A stretch of DNA of 64,000 nt from Linum tenue (taxonomy: Eukaryota; Streptophyta; Magnoliopsida; Malpighiales; Linaceae), in contig CAMGYJ010000004.1 of the NCBI GenBank assembly GCA_946122785.1, positions 23,572,188 through 23,636,187 on the forward strand. The letters run 5' to 3'. Under the pieces are notes generated by a model. The model made no database searches, was not told where the DNA came from, and saw only the letters and a list, made by a program, of their open reading frames with translations. Positions 55,134 to 64,000 of the stretch are shown here, piece after piece. Positions within the stretch are counted from its first letter, which is position 1. Each line of letters opens with the position of its first letter. A program made the position numbers and the translations under genes.

Positions 55134-55287
55134 TCCCGGATGGAGGAACCATCCCAATTTTGCTTGGTCATCACCGACTAATCCTAGACCCCCGGGTTTT
55201 CAAGGCTTCACGGGCAATTACCAACCTTGGCCAACCTTCATCCAACAAAGGCCTCAAGTCCAAAGCACAAGTTTCCAACAACCATAC
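55134..55287 (+). pseudogene. gag of element I, continuation
   Basis: Resumes after the copia target duplication with GWRNHPNFAWSSPTNPRPPGFQG, matching C 12670-12790. Ends where the LTR of J starts at 55288. Confidence 0.82.
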
Positions 55288-56650
55288 TGATAGACCATTA
55301 TTTGCACATATTTAGACCACCATTCTTGAACCGTTTGAGAGTCGATTCTCGTGTTATAAGTTGATTTCACGCTAGGTTGTTCGTTTATTTCATATTTCAG
55401 GACTTGGCGTGAAAATGGAGGCGTAGAGACGAGTTTCGGGTCAAAAAGTGGAGAGCTTAAGTGAAAGGAGCTGGAAGGAGAAAATACCCGGTCAGGCCAA
55501 GAAATACCCGACCGGGTAAACAAGAAGAACGACCAGGGAAAGCCGTTTTGGAGGCCAGGAGATCAGAAGGGGTCCCGGCCAGAAGGCATAAATACCCGAT
55601 TGGGTATTCTGGACCTCGATAGGGTATTTACCAGTTTCCACTGCACTGCGTTTTCAAAGCCCCGGTCGGTCACCTGAAATACCCGATCGAGTATTACGGT
55701 CGGGGATCGCGATCTGGAGCTTTTGAAGGCAAGAAGGCCTCTTTTGTGCATGGATCCGAATTTTGGGAGATAGAGAGTAGAACCCTAGTGAGAGAAAGTG
55801 ACGAAACAACATCTCCAAGCACCCTAGATCGTTCTTCATCACCATTGGATCTCCGTTGAAGCTTGAAGAAGTGCCGATTAACTATCAAAAGCAGATTTTC
55901 ATCCTTCACAACATGATTTCTGCATCTGAACCAGATTTCTCTTCTCTCTCTATGGAGTAAACCCTCTCACTCACCTGGGTATGAAGAACCCTAGATTTGT
56001 ATGTTAGATCTGTTTGTATGAACCCATGTAGAAGTTCTTTGATATTGATTATATTCAATTGAGGCATGATTTTCTGAATTGCATGAATCCTGATCAAATT
56101 CCTATTATTCCTGCTTTGACCTAGAAGGAGAATATCTACCTAGGTTGATAGAGCACCTTGATTGAAGGTAGTGAATTGAAGACTTTAGTCGAGGAGTCAA
56201 TTCACTATTCTGTACTGGATTTATTCCAGCAGAGGAGGTTTGGTACGTTAGGGCCTCGGTCTGTTTACTCCGGTGGAGGTTAGTCGCCCACTGGGGACTC
56301 AAATTGAGAGGGTCTGGAGACCTTTAGTCGAGACTGCAGACTGTCTAAGAACCTCCCGCAGTATAATTATCATTGAATCTGAACTTAGCAAATTACAACT
56401 TGGCTTAATTGCAGTCTAGGGGGAACCATATCTGGGTGACCTCTCTCAAACTTGGAACACAACATTTATTGTTTTTCGTTGCTAGTTTAGTTGGAACTTC
56501 ACTATAGTTGAACCGCTAAATAATAAGAATCTCACGGAGTAGTCATCACACCTAGGACCCGGGTTGACATTTGAACCTAAGCCCGCTATACTACACATTA
56601 GTAGGTGGTTGCACTTGGCCACTATCTAGTGTGATGGTACAAGCGAGTCA
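55288..56650 (+). repeat. 5' LTR of element J
   Basis: TGATAGACCATTATTTGC... to GCGAGTCA, 1363 bp. It carries AATACCCGATCGGGTATT-type palindromes at 55484-55695 instead of those of A or C. Confidence 0.85.
55484..55695. repeat. LTR palindromes AATACCCG(A/G)(T/C)CGGGTATT, element J
   Basis: TACCCGACCGGGTA at 55505-55518, AATACCCGATTGGGTATT at 55591-55608, ATACCCGATCGAGTAT at 55679-55694 and further half-copies. Same position in the LTR (about 200-400 bases from its start) as the palindromes of A/B and C/D/I. Confidence 0.82.
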
Positions 56651-56656
56651 AGTTTT

Positions 56657-56674
56657 TGGTGCCGTTACCGGGGA
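56657..56674 (+). other. Primer-binding site (tRNA-Asp), element J
   Basis: TGGTGCCGTTACCGGGGA, two mismatches, both consistent with deamination. Confidence 0.85.
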
Positions 56675-56798
56675 TGGCTAGGTTGTTGAAGAAACGTGAT
56701 TTCTATTACTTTAGCATTTCTTTTCCGCATTGATTGTTTTGCTTTGTCCCACTTGTGCCTTCACGGGTTTGCTTGCTTGGATTGTGTGCAAGTAGCGT

Positions 56799-58660
56799 AT
56801 GACCTATAGCTAGTCGGGAGACTTACTATCGTTGGATTTGGAGCTAGAACGCACTTGTCGCCAGCTTAGGAGACAATAGGAGCAAGACTGGATACGAAGG
56901 AAGTGCACATCGACGACCATCTGAGCAGCGACTGCAAAGAGGAGTAAGAAATGGGCGACGAGCACAACAGGGTGAACCTGAACCTGGGGCAGAACCAACC
57001 CCTGGGGATGCCCATACAGGTTCCCCCCATTAATCAGGTCTTGGCCAATAAACCAGTTCCCCAACCAGATGGGGCTCACCATCAACCACCCCCGCCGGGT
57101 CCTACTATGGAGTACTACTACACTCCATGGGTCGCCGACATCCGCCCCGTCATCCTGTATCCGCCCATTCCAGCAAATAACTTCGAGATCAAGCCATGCT
57201 GGATTCAACTTATAACATCCTCCATCCAGTTTCATGGCCTCAAGGATGAAGAGGCGAGTATGCACCTTTCCCGGTTCTTGTAGCTTACGAATGGGTTCAA
57301 GCTGAATGGTGTACCAGATGATGCGATCCGTCTTCACCCCTTCCCCCACTCTCTGGTGGGGCATGCAAACAGTTGTTTAGAGACCCAGCCACCATTGTCC
57401 ATCATGTCATGGGACGATCTGGCCAACAAGTTTGTGCACAGGTACTATTCGGCCTCGAAAACCACAGAGATTCATCGGGAGATCACTCATTTCCGCCAAG
57501 AGCCAGATGAGTCACTACGTGATGCCTGGGAACGGTACTCGGGATTTTTTCTGGCAGTGTCCCCATCACGGCTTTAGTGATGCATTTACTGTGGGGAACT
57601 TCTACAGTGCTCTATCTCCAGAGAGCCAGAGGGTGATGGAGTCTCTATGCCCAGGAGGGGACATTCTTACCAAGACTTCGCCCGAGCCGAATCAGATAAT
57701 TAGTACTTTGGCTGCTAGAGATCATTCTTGGGGGTAGGGCACTAGAGGCAGGAACTCTCGGGATCGAGGTGTGCACTTCATGGAAGCTAGACCGGGCTTG
57801 AGCGGGAGGTGGTCGAGCTGGTCCAGACATTAAAGCAACCCAACAGTCTTATTCCGAGCAAAGGATTGGCTGGCCATTCGGTTGCACAGTGCCAGTGGTG
57901 TAGAGCTCGAATCATTTGGTAGAAGACTTATCATCCTAGACTGGGGCAACCATTTCAGCAGCAGCAGATATAGTTTGCCCAGCCGGCAACAGCTCCAACA
58001 CAGGATGACCAGATGTTAGAGCTGAAAAACATGGTGCAGACCTTCATGAGCGCCAGCACGGCGAATTTCGCCAGGCTGGACCAGTGCATCACCTCACTGG
58101 AGGCAGGCCAGAGGAACCAGGGTGCCATACTTCTGGACCTCCAGAACCTGATTAGAGGCATAGCTCGCCAGAACAACACTAGAGCACCGGGAACTCTGTC
58201 TGCCACCACCATCCCAAATCCTTGCGAGCCTCACCAACAGTTAGATGCCATCACTACTCGAAGTGGCAAGACGACATCTGTTATCCCTGCTCCGGCCAGG
58301 CAGGAGAAATCAACACCTGCTTCAGCACTTCCAGCTGACAAAGAAGAGGTGGGGATCGAGAAGGAAGCACCTGCTCCCAAGACACAGCCAGTGGTTAAGG
58401 AGCATGTTCCCCAGCTTTCCTTCCCCACTCGACTGCACAATGACAAGCTGGAGACTGAGTTTGCCAAAATTCATGGCAATGTTGAAGCAGGTCAACATCA
58501 GCCTGCCGTTCATGGAGGCACTGTTGAAGATGCCCAAGTATGCCAAGTTCATGAAGGATCTCCACACCAAAAAAAGAAACTTGGGGATCTCTCGACACTG
58601 ATGCTGAGCGAGGAGTGTTCTGCCATCCTGCAAAAAAAGAAACTTGGGGATATCTCGACT
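56799..58660 (+). pseudogene. gag of element J
   Basis: ATG 56799 (MTYS, stop at codon 5, SGDLLSLDLELERTCRQL) aligns with A. From 56951: YYTPWVADIRPVILYP, NNFEIKPCWIQL, then frame changes near 57283, 57355 and 57545. Zinc-knuckle region near 57890-57950 is degenerate. The linker (58013 on) has EAGQRNQGAILLDLQN and SFPTRLHNDKLETEF. A 28-base block around AAAGAAACTTGGGGAT occurs twice (58567-58597 and 58630-58660). Confidence 0.82.
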
Positions 58661-58701
58661 AAGACCCAGGGAGTTTTACTATCCCTCTTGTTATTGGCAG
58701 T

Positions 58702-59502
58702 ATGGATGTAGGAAAGTCCTTCGCGGACCTAGGCGCTAGCATTAATGTCATGCCCTATAAACTGTTTAAGAAGCTAGGCCTAGGTGAACCTAGAACTACT
58801 AGGATGAGCATTCAGCTAGCTGATCGCTCTATTGTGCATCCTAGGGGTATCATAGAGGACTTGCTTGTTAACGTGGGTGCATTCACATATCCTGTTGATT
58901 TTCTTATTCTGGATATAAATGAGGATGTGGATCTACCTTTGATTTTGGGTAGACCATTTCTTGCCACCGCCAAGGCGCTGATTGATGTGCATAGTGGCAA
59001 GTTGATCTTGCGGACTGGGGATGAACATGCTACATTTTCTATGTGTGATAATGCGAAGCATTCCCATTTGCATGATGACTTGGATTACTGTGATATGCTG
59101 GTTGATTTTGAAACCGCACTCGCCATCACGAGTGCGGGTACTGACGATGCCCTTGAGCGTTGTATTTTGCTAGGTGAGCAGGCATCGCAGGAGCTGCAGC
59201 TGGCCGCGCTGAAGAGTGGCGAGTTCCTGGAGGGTGACAAGCAGTTCAAACCGATCTCATCCTCTCCTCACATCACCACCTATCTAGAGGAGCCACCACC
59301 AGAACTGGAGCTAAAGCCCCTCCCTCCTCATGTGGAGTATGCATTTCTCCGGGAGGGGAATAAGATTCCAGTCATCATTAGCTCGACACTCACACCAGAG
59401 CAGAAGGCCAAACTGGTGGCCTTGTTGAAGCCGTACAAGCGAGCTCTGGCATGGAAAATCACTGATATCCGGGGGATCAGCCCTTCCTTCTGTTCCCACT
59501 AG
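58702..59502 (+). pseudogene. Protease and RT N-terminus of element J
   Basis: DLGAS intact at 58726-58740, then INVMPYKLFKKLGLGE, DRSIVHPRGIIEDLL and LILGRPFLATAKALID. Continues through the linker (HVEYAFLREGNKIPVII) to ISPSFCSH, then a TAG at 59500-59502. Confidence 0.88.
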
Positions 59503-59505
59503 ATA

Positions 59506-61180
59506 CTTCTAGAGGATGAGATGCGGCCAGTGAGACAGCCCTAGCGGAGACTGACACCAAACCTGGAGACTGTGGTTCGGGTAGAGATCGTGAAGCTGAT
59601 GGACGCGGGGATCATCTTCGCCATTTCTGACAGTGAGTGGGTCAGTCCCACCCAGGTGGTGCCTAAGAAGGGTGGGATGACCGTGGTACCCAACGAGAAG
59701 AACGAGCTCATCCCGATGCGCACGGTGACCGGGTACCACGTCTGCATCAACTACTGTTGCCTCAACGACGCCACCTGGAATGACCATTTCCCGCTGCCTT
59801 TCATTAATCAGATGCTGGAGAGGCTGGTGGGGCACGAGTTCTACTGTTTTCTGGATGGGATGTTCGGGTATTTTCAGATCCCCATTGCACCGGAAGACCA
59901 GGCGAAGACCACCTTCACCTATCCTTTCGGCACATTTGCCTGCCGGAGGATCCCATTCGGGATTTGCAATGCCCCAGCCACATTTCAGCGATGCATGTTG
60001 GCCATCTTCGACCGACTAGTTGGAGAAATTATGGAGGTTTTTATGGACAACTTTTCGGTTTATGGGGACTCATTCTCTCACTCTCTCCATAACTTGGAAC
60101 TCGTCATAAAACGGTGTGAGGAGACGAACCTGACGCTGAGCTGGGAGAAGTGCCACTTCATGGTTCACGAAGGCATAGTTCTGGAGCATAAGATCTCCAA
60201 GATGGGATAGAGGTGGACAGAGCCAAGATCGAGACAATCAGCAAGCTGCCTCCTCCCACATATGTTAAGGGGATCCGCAGTTTTTTAGGCCATGCAGGGT
60301 TCTATAGGCGGTTCATAAAAGACTTCTCCAAGATCGCCTTACCCCTGAGGAAGCTCCTTGAGAAGGATGCCCCTTCCTGTTCACTGACGCGTGCACAGCG
60401 ACATTCACAACCTTGAAGGAGAAGCTCACTCATGCTCTTATCATGGTCACTCCTGACTGGTCTTTACCGTTCGAGCTGATGTGCGACGCCAGTGACTTTG
60501 TTGTTGGAGCTGTTTTGGGGCAGAGGCAAGATCAACACTTTCGCCATATCTACTATGCCTCAAAGACACTTAACGAATCCCAGGAGAACTACACCACCAT
60601 GGAGAAGGAGCTGGTAGCGGTGGTGTTTGCCTTCGATAAGTTCCGTCTTTATCTGGTTTTGTCCCATGTGACAGTGTACACGGATCACTCCGCAATACAA
60701 TACCTGATGAGCAAGGCCGATGCCAAGCCTCGGCTCATACGATGGATCTTATTACTGCAGGAGTTCTACATCGAGATCCGGGATAAGAAGGGAGCCGAAA
60801 ATGTTGTTGCTGATCATCTCTCCCGGTTGGAAGCACCTCCTGCGGACAACTTCGCGGAGGAGATCAACAACTCCTTCCCAGATGAGCGATTAATGATGAT
60901 GTGCTCGGTGGAGAGTGTCACCCCTAGGTACTCCGATTTTGCAAACTATTTGGTGGGCCAGCAGCTGCCCAAGGGGATGACGACTCACGCCAAGAGAAAG
61001 TTCTTCTCTGACCTGAAGCACTACTTTTGGGATGACCCGCATCTCTTCAGGATCGGAGCCGACGGGGTCATCCGTCGTTGTGTCATGGAAAATGAGATGG
61101 AGGGAATTCTGTCTCATTGCCATGAGGGACCTACTGACGGGCACCATGGTGGTAACCGCACGGCACAGAAGGTGCTATAG
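59506..61180 (+). pseudogene. Reverse transcriptase and RNase H of element J
   Basis: RT motifs WVSPTQVVPKKGG, CFLDGMFGYFQIPIAP and FGICNAPATFQR. The catalytic box is FMDNFSVYG: codon 60049-60051 is AAC (Asn) instead of Asp, which should inactivate RT. A further TAG at 59542-59544; frameshifts near 60208 and 60385. RNase H: DASDFVVGAVLG, TMEKELVAVVFAF, YTDHSAIQYLMSK. It ends in the integrase zinc region (HEGPTDGHHGGNRTAQKVL) with a TAG at 61178-61180. Confidence 0.88.
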
Positions 61181-61197
61181 TCAGGCTTCTACTGGCC

Positions 61198-61234
<37 letters not shown>
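61198..61234 (+). repeat. (GAT)12 at the deletion junction of element J
   Basis: About twelve GAT units directly after integrase SGFYWP. On its far side lies ORF3 sequence, so integrase core, hairpin, internal promoter module and ORF3 N-terminus have been lost across it. Confidence 0.85.
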
Positions 61235-61237
<3 letters not shown>

Positions 61238-61673
61238 GGGCTATGGATGATGAGATGCCGGAGCCCCCACGGAGACCCGAGCAAGGCCATTCCTCCTCCG
61301 GTCCTTCTGGTCCGTCGATGGGCTTCTTCACTAGCAGTTTCAGCAGCTTGGGCTCCAGAACCAACCGCTCATGGACCACCAGGTCCAGTTTCAATAGCAG
61401 TATTTGGCCCACCAGGCCGAGTATGCCACCAGGATGGTTGTGCTAGACGAGCGCCTCGACCGCATGGAGGCTCAATAGGGCGTTACTAGTGCTCACATTG
61501 AGCGGGAGAAGGCACGCAGCCGACAGATGATGGAGTACCAGGAGCATCTGCTCCAGTCCTGTCACCCACCGCATGAGTACCACTGGACCACTCCATGGGC
61601 CCACTTGCCACCACTACTATGGGACGGAGTCGACGATCTTATGGAGTAGATTGACTTCCGCCAGCTAGAGTAG
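61235..61673 (+). pseudogene. ORF3 C-terminal coiled coil, element J
   Basis: One frame reads QLGLQNQPLMDHQVQFQ...HQAEYATRMVVLDERLDRMEAQ...SAHIEREKARSRQMMEYQ, matching the A ORF3 tail (LRLQNQQILDQQLQFQ...HQAEYQHRM). Several stop codons; stop at 61671-61673. Confidence 0.7.
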
Positions 61674-61954
61674 GCTATACTCACTGCACTTTTGTGTCTG
61701 TTTTGTTTTGGGTCGGAGTGCAAACTGATTTTGCTTTTGATTTGGTTTGTTTCTCTTTCTTTTGGATGATGTACTATTTGGACTGACAACTCTACTCAAC
61801 ATGTTCGTGGTTGTGTGATTGTGTTCTCTCTAGCTTGTGCAATTGCGAAGACTGGTCCCATTTCCAGTCCTCCTCATTCCGACTGGTCCACTTTCCAGTC
61901 TCGCTGCAGCTTGTTCTTACTGGTAACATCGTTCCCCTTATCTTTCCCTCTTCT

Positions 61955-61988
61955 CCATTGAGGGAAATGTCGAACTTAAGTGTGGGGG
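61955..61988 (+). promoter_or_regulatory. GAGGGAAATGT block and purine tract, element J
   Basis: CATTGAGGGAAATGTCGAAC then TTAAGTGTGGGGGGATG. Same arrangement after ORF3 as in A, B, C and D. Confidence 0.55.
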
Positions 61989-62205
61989 GATGTTTCTATT
62001 ACACTGTTTAGCTCTGTTTGTGTGCTTGGAGCCTAGTCCACTGTCCAATTTTTTAAATTTGAAGGCTCCAAGTACTGTTCCCTGCAAAATCCTGCTCAGT
62101 ATGCTTTGAATTGACAGTCTTTATGGTGATATGCAACCTAGGGAGGTAGTTGTAGAACTATGGAGGATGTTGAAGTATAAGATTTGTCCTATCTATCTTC
62201 AAGCT

Positions 62206-62642
62206 TCCCGCTAGCTCAATGAACCTTTGGACATGCTCTCGTGATGATTCATGGGAAGCCCGTGGTAGTAAGCATTTTGTTGAATCCTCGTCACGAGAGA
62301 GGGCTTGATCTCAAAGTTGTTGGCGGCCACGGGTGGATGTAAGATGGGAGATTGGATATCCGCCGCCCGTGGAGCCATGTAATAGCCCATAGTCCTTGGC
62401 CTTTCCTCGACTCCCCCTTCTCCATTTGGGTTTGGAAGCGGATTAGCCCCTCGGTGTTGATTTTCTGCCATCTCAACTACAACTCCTTCTTCACTTACTT
62501 CAAGTCTGAGATCAACTTGTTGTCCCCTTTCTTCACTTCTCCTTCTTGCCTCCGTTTGCTCCCTCTCTTGAGCTAGAAGTCGGAGGGTCCGGTTGATGTC
62601 CTCGTCCAAGGGTGTTAAAGGCGTCGGATTGCTCCGGGTCAT
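62206..62642 (-). pseudogene. gag 5' part, fragment K
   Basis: ATG 62642 (MTRSNPTPLTPLDEDINRTLRLL). YYMAPRAADIQSPILHP and NNFEIKPSLVTRIQ follow. A frameshift after HGLP (about 62255) is followed in the other frame by REHVQRFIELAGSLK. Truncated there. Confidence 0.85.
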
Positions 62643-62650
62643 GCACCTCC

Positions 62651-62732
62651 CTACACAACTCGTCTAACACAAGCATGCACTTCACAACTTAACAAATATA
62701 GAAATTAAAAGTTAGAGTAACACCAAACAAAC
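62651..62732 (-). other. Predicted leader intron, fragment K
   Basis: 82-bp GT-AG interval: GTGAAAA|GTTTGTTTGG ... GTTGTGTAG|GGAGGTGC before the gag ATG, homologous to 48992-49086. Confidence 0.5.
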
Positions 62733-62754
62733 TTTTCACGGTAATGGACCAAAG

Positions 62755-62772
62755 TCCCCAGCAACGCCGCCA
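62755..62772 (-). other. Primer-binding site (tRNA-Asp), fragment K
   Basis: Plus strand TCCCCAGCAACGCCGCCA, two mismatches to the canonical site. Confidence 0.8.
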
Positions 62773-62778
62773 AAAACT

Positions 62779-62936
62779 TGACTAGCTCTAACTATCACTA
62801 TAAAATCTCACCTAAGGTCCAAATTTAAACCTTAGATGGGTGCAATATAGAGCAAGTATATTTAAATATCGACCCGGGCCGGTCCATGTACCGCTACTTC
62901 GACTGTTTGAAACATTATCTAGCGGATTGGTTTTGA
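62779..62936 (-). repeat. Truncated 5' LTR, fragment K
   Basis: Starts TGACTAGCTC and matches the I LTR end as far as the block that in I reads AATCGGTTTTGG. Confidence 0.75.
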
Positions 62937-64000
62937 TGTTGTCAAATGGTTGATTATATGTCAGTTTATATTATCAAGCGGTTGGAACTATATGACTTGC
63001 AAACTTCTCAAGGAATTAATTATCATTGGTAAAATACGCTAATCAATTTGTTATCATTTATGTGATCAAACTATTGGAATTGTATGACTTGCAAACTTGC
63101 CATATAATTAATCGTAATTGTAATTATAGTTACGAGGACTATTAATTAGTTACTACTAATTTCGTCAATAAAAAAAAAGTTTAGTATTGGTAAAAGAATT
63201 TCCAAAATATTTTTGGCTCAAAAGTACACTGCTCACACAATGCACATATCCCACCCCGCCACCTTGATTCGCGTTAGGAATTGGCTCCATAATTTCCCCC
63301 CTCTTCAAATAATTAAATCTCAAAATTTTGGCTCCATTTTTTTGTCTCCCTCCCTCAATTATTTTGAGACTCCATTTGACATAGCCGTCAAATTATTTTC
63401 TAATGTAAAGTCATAAACAAACACACACACATAGTTCATGCTAGTCGTATGTTATACATTTGCAGTCATACTTGATACTATCATACGACGTCGAGTTTTA
63501 CTATTTAATCACAAATTAACGGATTTTAGGGTATAATACTATACTTTAATCTCTAATGGGTAAACATCGGTCCCTAATTCTCTAACCCCAACCATAAAAT
63601 TCATTTATCTAAAATAATTATAAATGAAGGCTCTGATTTATCAAAATATATCAAAGTGTATATAACAAGTGTGAACACATAAATATGTTGTTTAGCACAA
63701 ATTGTTAAATTAGTTCATATAACGGATGATAGGTTATGTGTACTATAACATGACCGATTGGTTTGCTATGATAAGATGACTAATGATAAGTTCTCAATTC
63801 CATTATAGCCAACTAGTCATTTAGTTATTGAAACCATAACAATACTAAAACCTGCATTTGAGATAGTTCGAATGACATGATTGATATGAGATACCTCATG
63901 ATATGTTCCCAAATTTATTATTTCCTATTAGTAATGCCCTTTAATGCTATATTGCTGATTGAGTAGTTCAACATTTAGTGACACGGATATTATCCATAAT
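62937..64000. other. AT-rich region without recognisable gene
   Basis: No open frame with motifs. Two copies of (T/A)GTATGACTTGCAAACTT-like sequence (about 62989-63010 and 63085-63105) match the complement of 47465-47485 in the hAT-type element, and 63015-63130 is related to 47400-47470. This suggests a related DNA transposon, but I see no ends. Confidence 0.4.

Larger units (their letters stand above)
36813..55287 (+). mobile_element. Athila-type element I (C family), split by two insertions
   Basis: Pieces: LTR part 36813-37176, LTR part 48194-48943, primer site, leader intron, gag 49095-50215, gag end 55134-55287. The LTR is interrupted by the Mutator-type element and gag by the copia element; the rest was replaced at 55288 by element J. 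The LTR 5' part is missing. Sequence is close to C and K. Confidence 0.82.
55288..62205 (+). mobile_element. Athila-type element J (plus strand, 3' end missing)
   Basis: LTR 55288-56650, primer site, gag, protease, RT, RNase H, then a (GAT)n junction directly into the C-terminal part of ORF3, purine tract and about 200 bp of 3' region. Cut at about 62205 against fragment K; no 3' LTR. Protein sequence is close to A, but the LTR palindrome is different. Confidence 0.88.
62206..62936 (-). mobile_element. Athila-type fragment K (C family)
   Basis: Minus-strand fragment with truncated LTR, primer site, leader intron and 5' part of gag. Joined at 62205 to the end of J and at 62936 to unrelated AT-rich DNA. 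Confidence 0.8.

Overview
This window looks like heterochromatic nuclear DNA of a flowering plant, probably a dicot. It is built almost entirely of nested, decayed transposable elements and I find no intact host gene. The plant assignment rests on Athila-type Ty3/gypsy elements primed by tRNA-Asp, a Tork-type Ty1/copia element and a Del/Tekay-like long LTR primed by tRNA-iMet, hAT, Mutator-like and CACTA-like DNA transposons, a Pack-MULE carrying a BAHD acyltransferase fragment, and degenerate TTTAGGG tracts.

Layout. 1-10339: Athila element A (minus strand, left LTR outside the window), with a single gag-pol frame broken only by six nonsense codons, then ORF3. 10340-10625: unassigned. 10626-18372: element C (plus), with gag, a dead protease and ORF3 but no RT/RNase H/integrase. 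18373-26440: element B (minus, same family as A), an internal-deletion derivative; its left LTR holds a 1.48 kb Pack-MULE (10-bp target duplication) with an HCT-like fragment. 26441-30082: truncated hAT transposase element. 30083-33650: pieces of a C-like element D, the first inverted. 33651-36812: Del/Tekay-like LTR with an internal remnant. 36813-55287: C-like element I. Its LTR is split by a Mutator-type element (37177-48193), which contains a hAT-type element (38066-47861), which contains a MITE, CACTA-like remnants and a young non-autonomous LTR element H (39066-45363). The gag of I is split by a Tork-like copia element (50221-55133). 55288-62205: Athila element J (plus). 62206-62936: gag and LTR fragment K (minus). 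62937-64000: AT-rich DNA without recognisable genes.

How the parts work together. The Athila families have different LTRs but share an architecture visible by eye: tRNA-Asp primer site; short leader intron; gag-pol; a hairpin just after pol with a compensatory base-pair change; a palindrome array of the same family-specific sequence as in the LTR; a promoter/5'-UTR-like stretch ending in a conserved splice donor; a 470-494 bp intron; ORF3 with a coiled-coil tail; a purine tract AAGTGTGGGGG used repeatedly; about 1.3 kb of conserved non-coding sequence; the true PPT; and the LTR. B and D lack the ORF3 module as a unit. C and B lack RT/integrase and would need help in trans. The main candidates for something undescribed are this palindrome/internal-promoter/spliced-ORF3 module, the covarying hairpin, the conserved 3' non-coding region, and the unknown ORFs of element H. 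All similarities were judged by eye; no alignment or database search was run.
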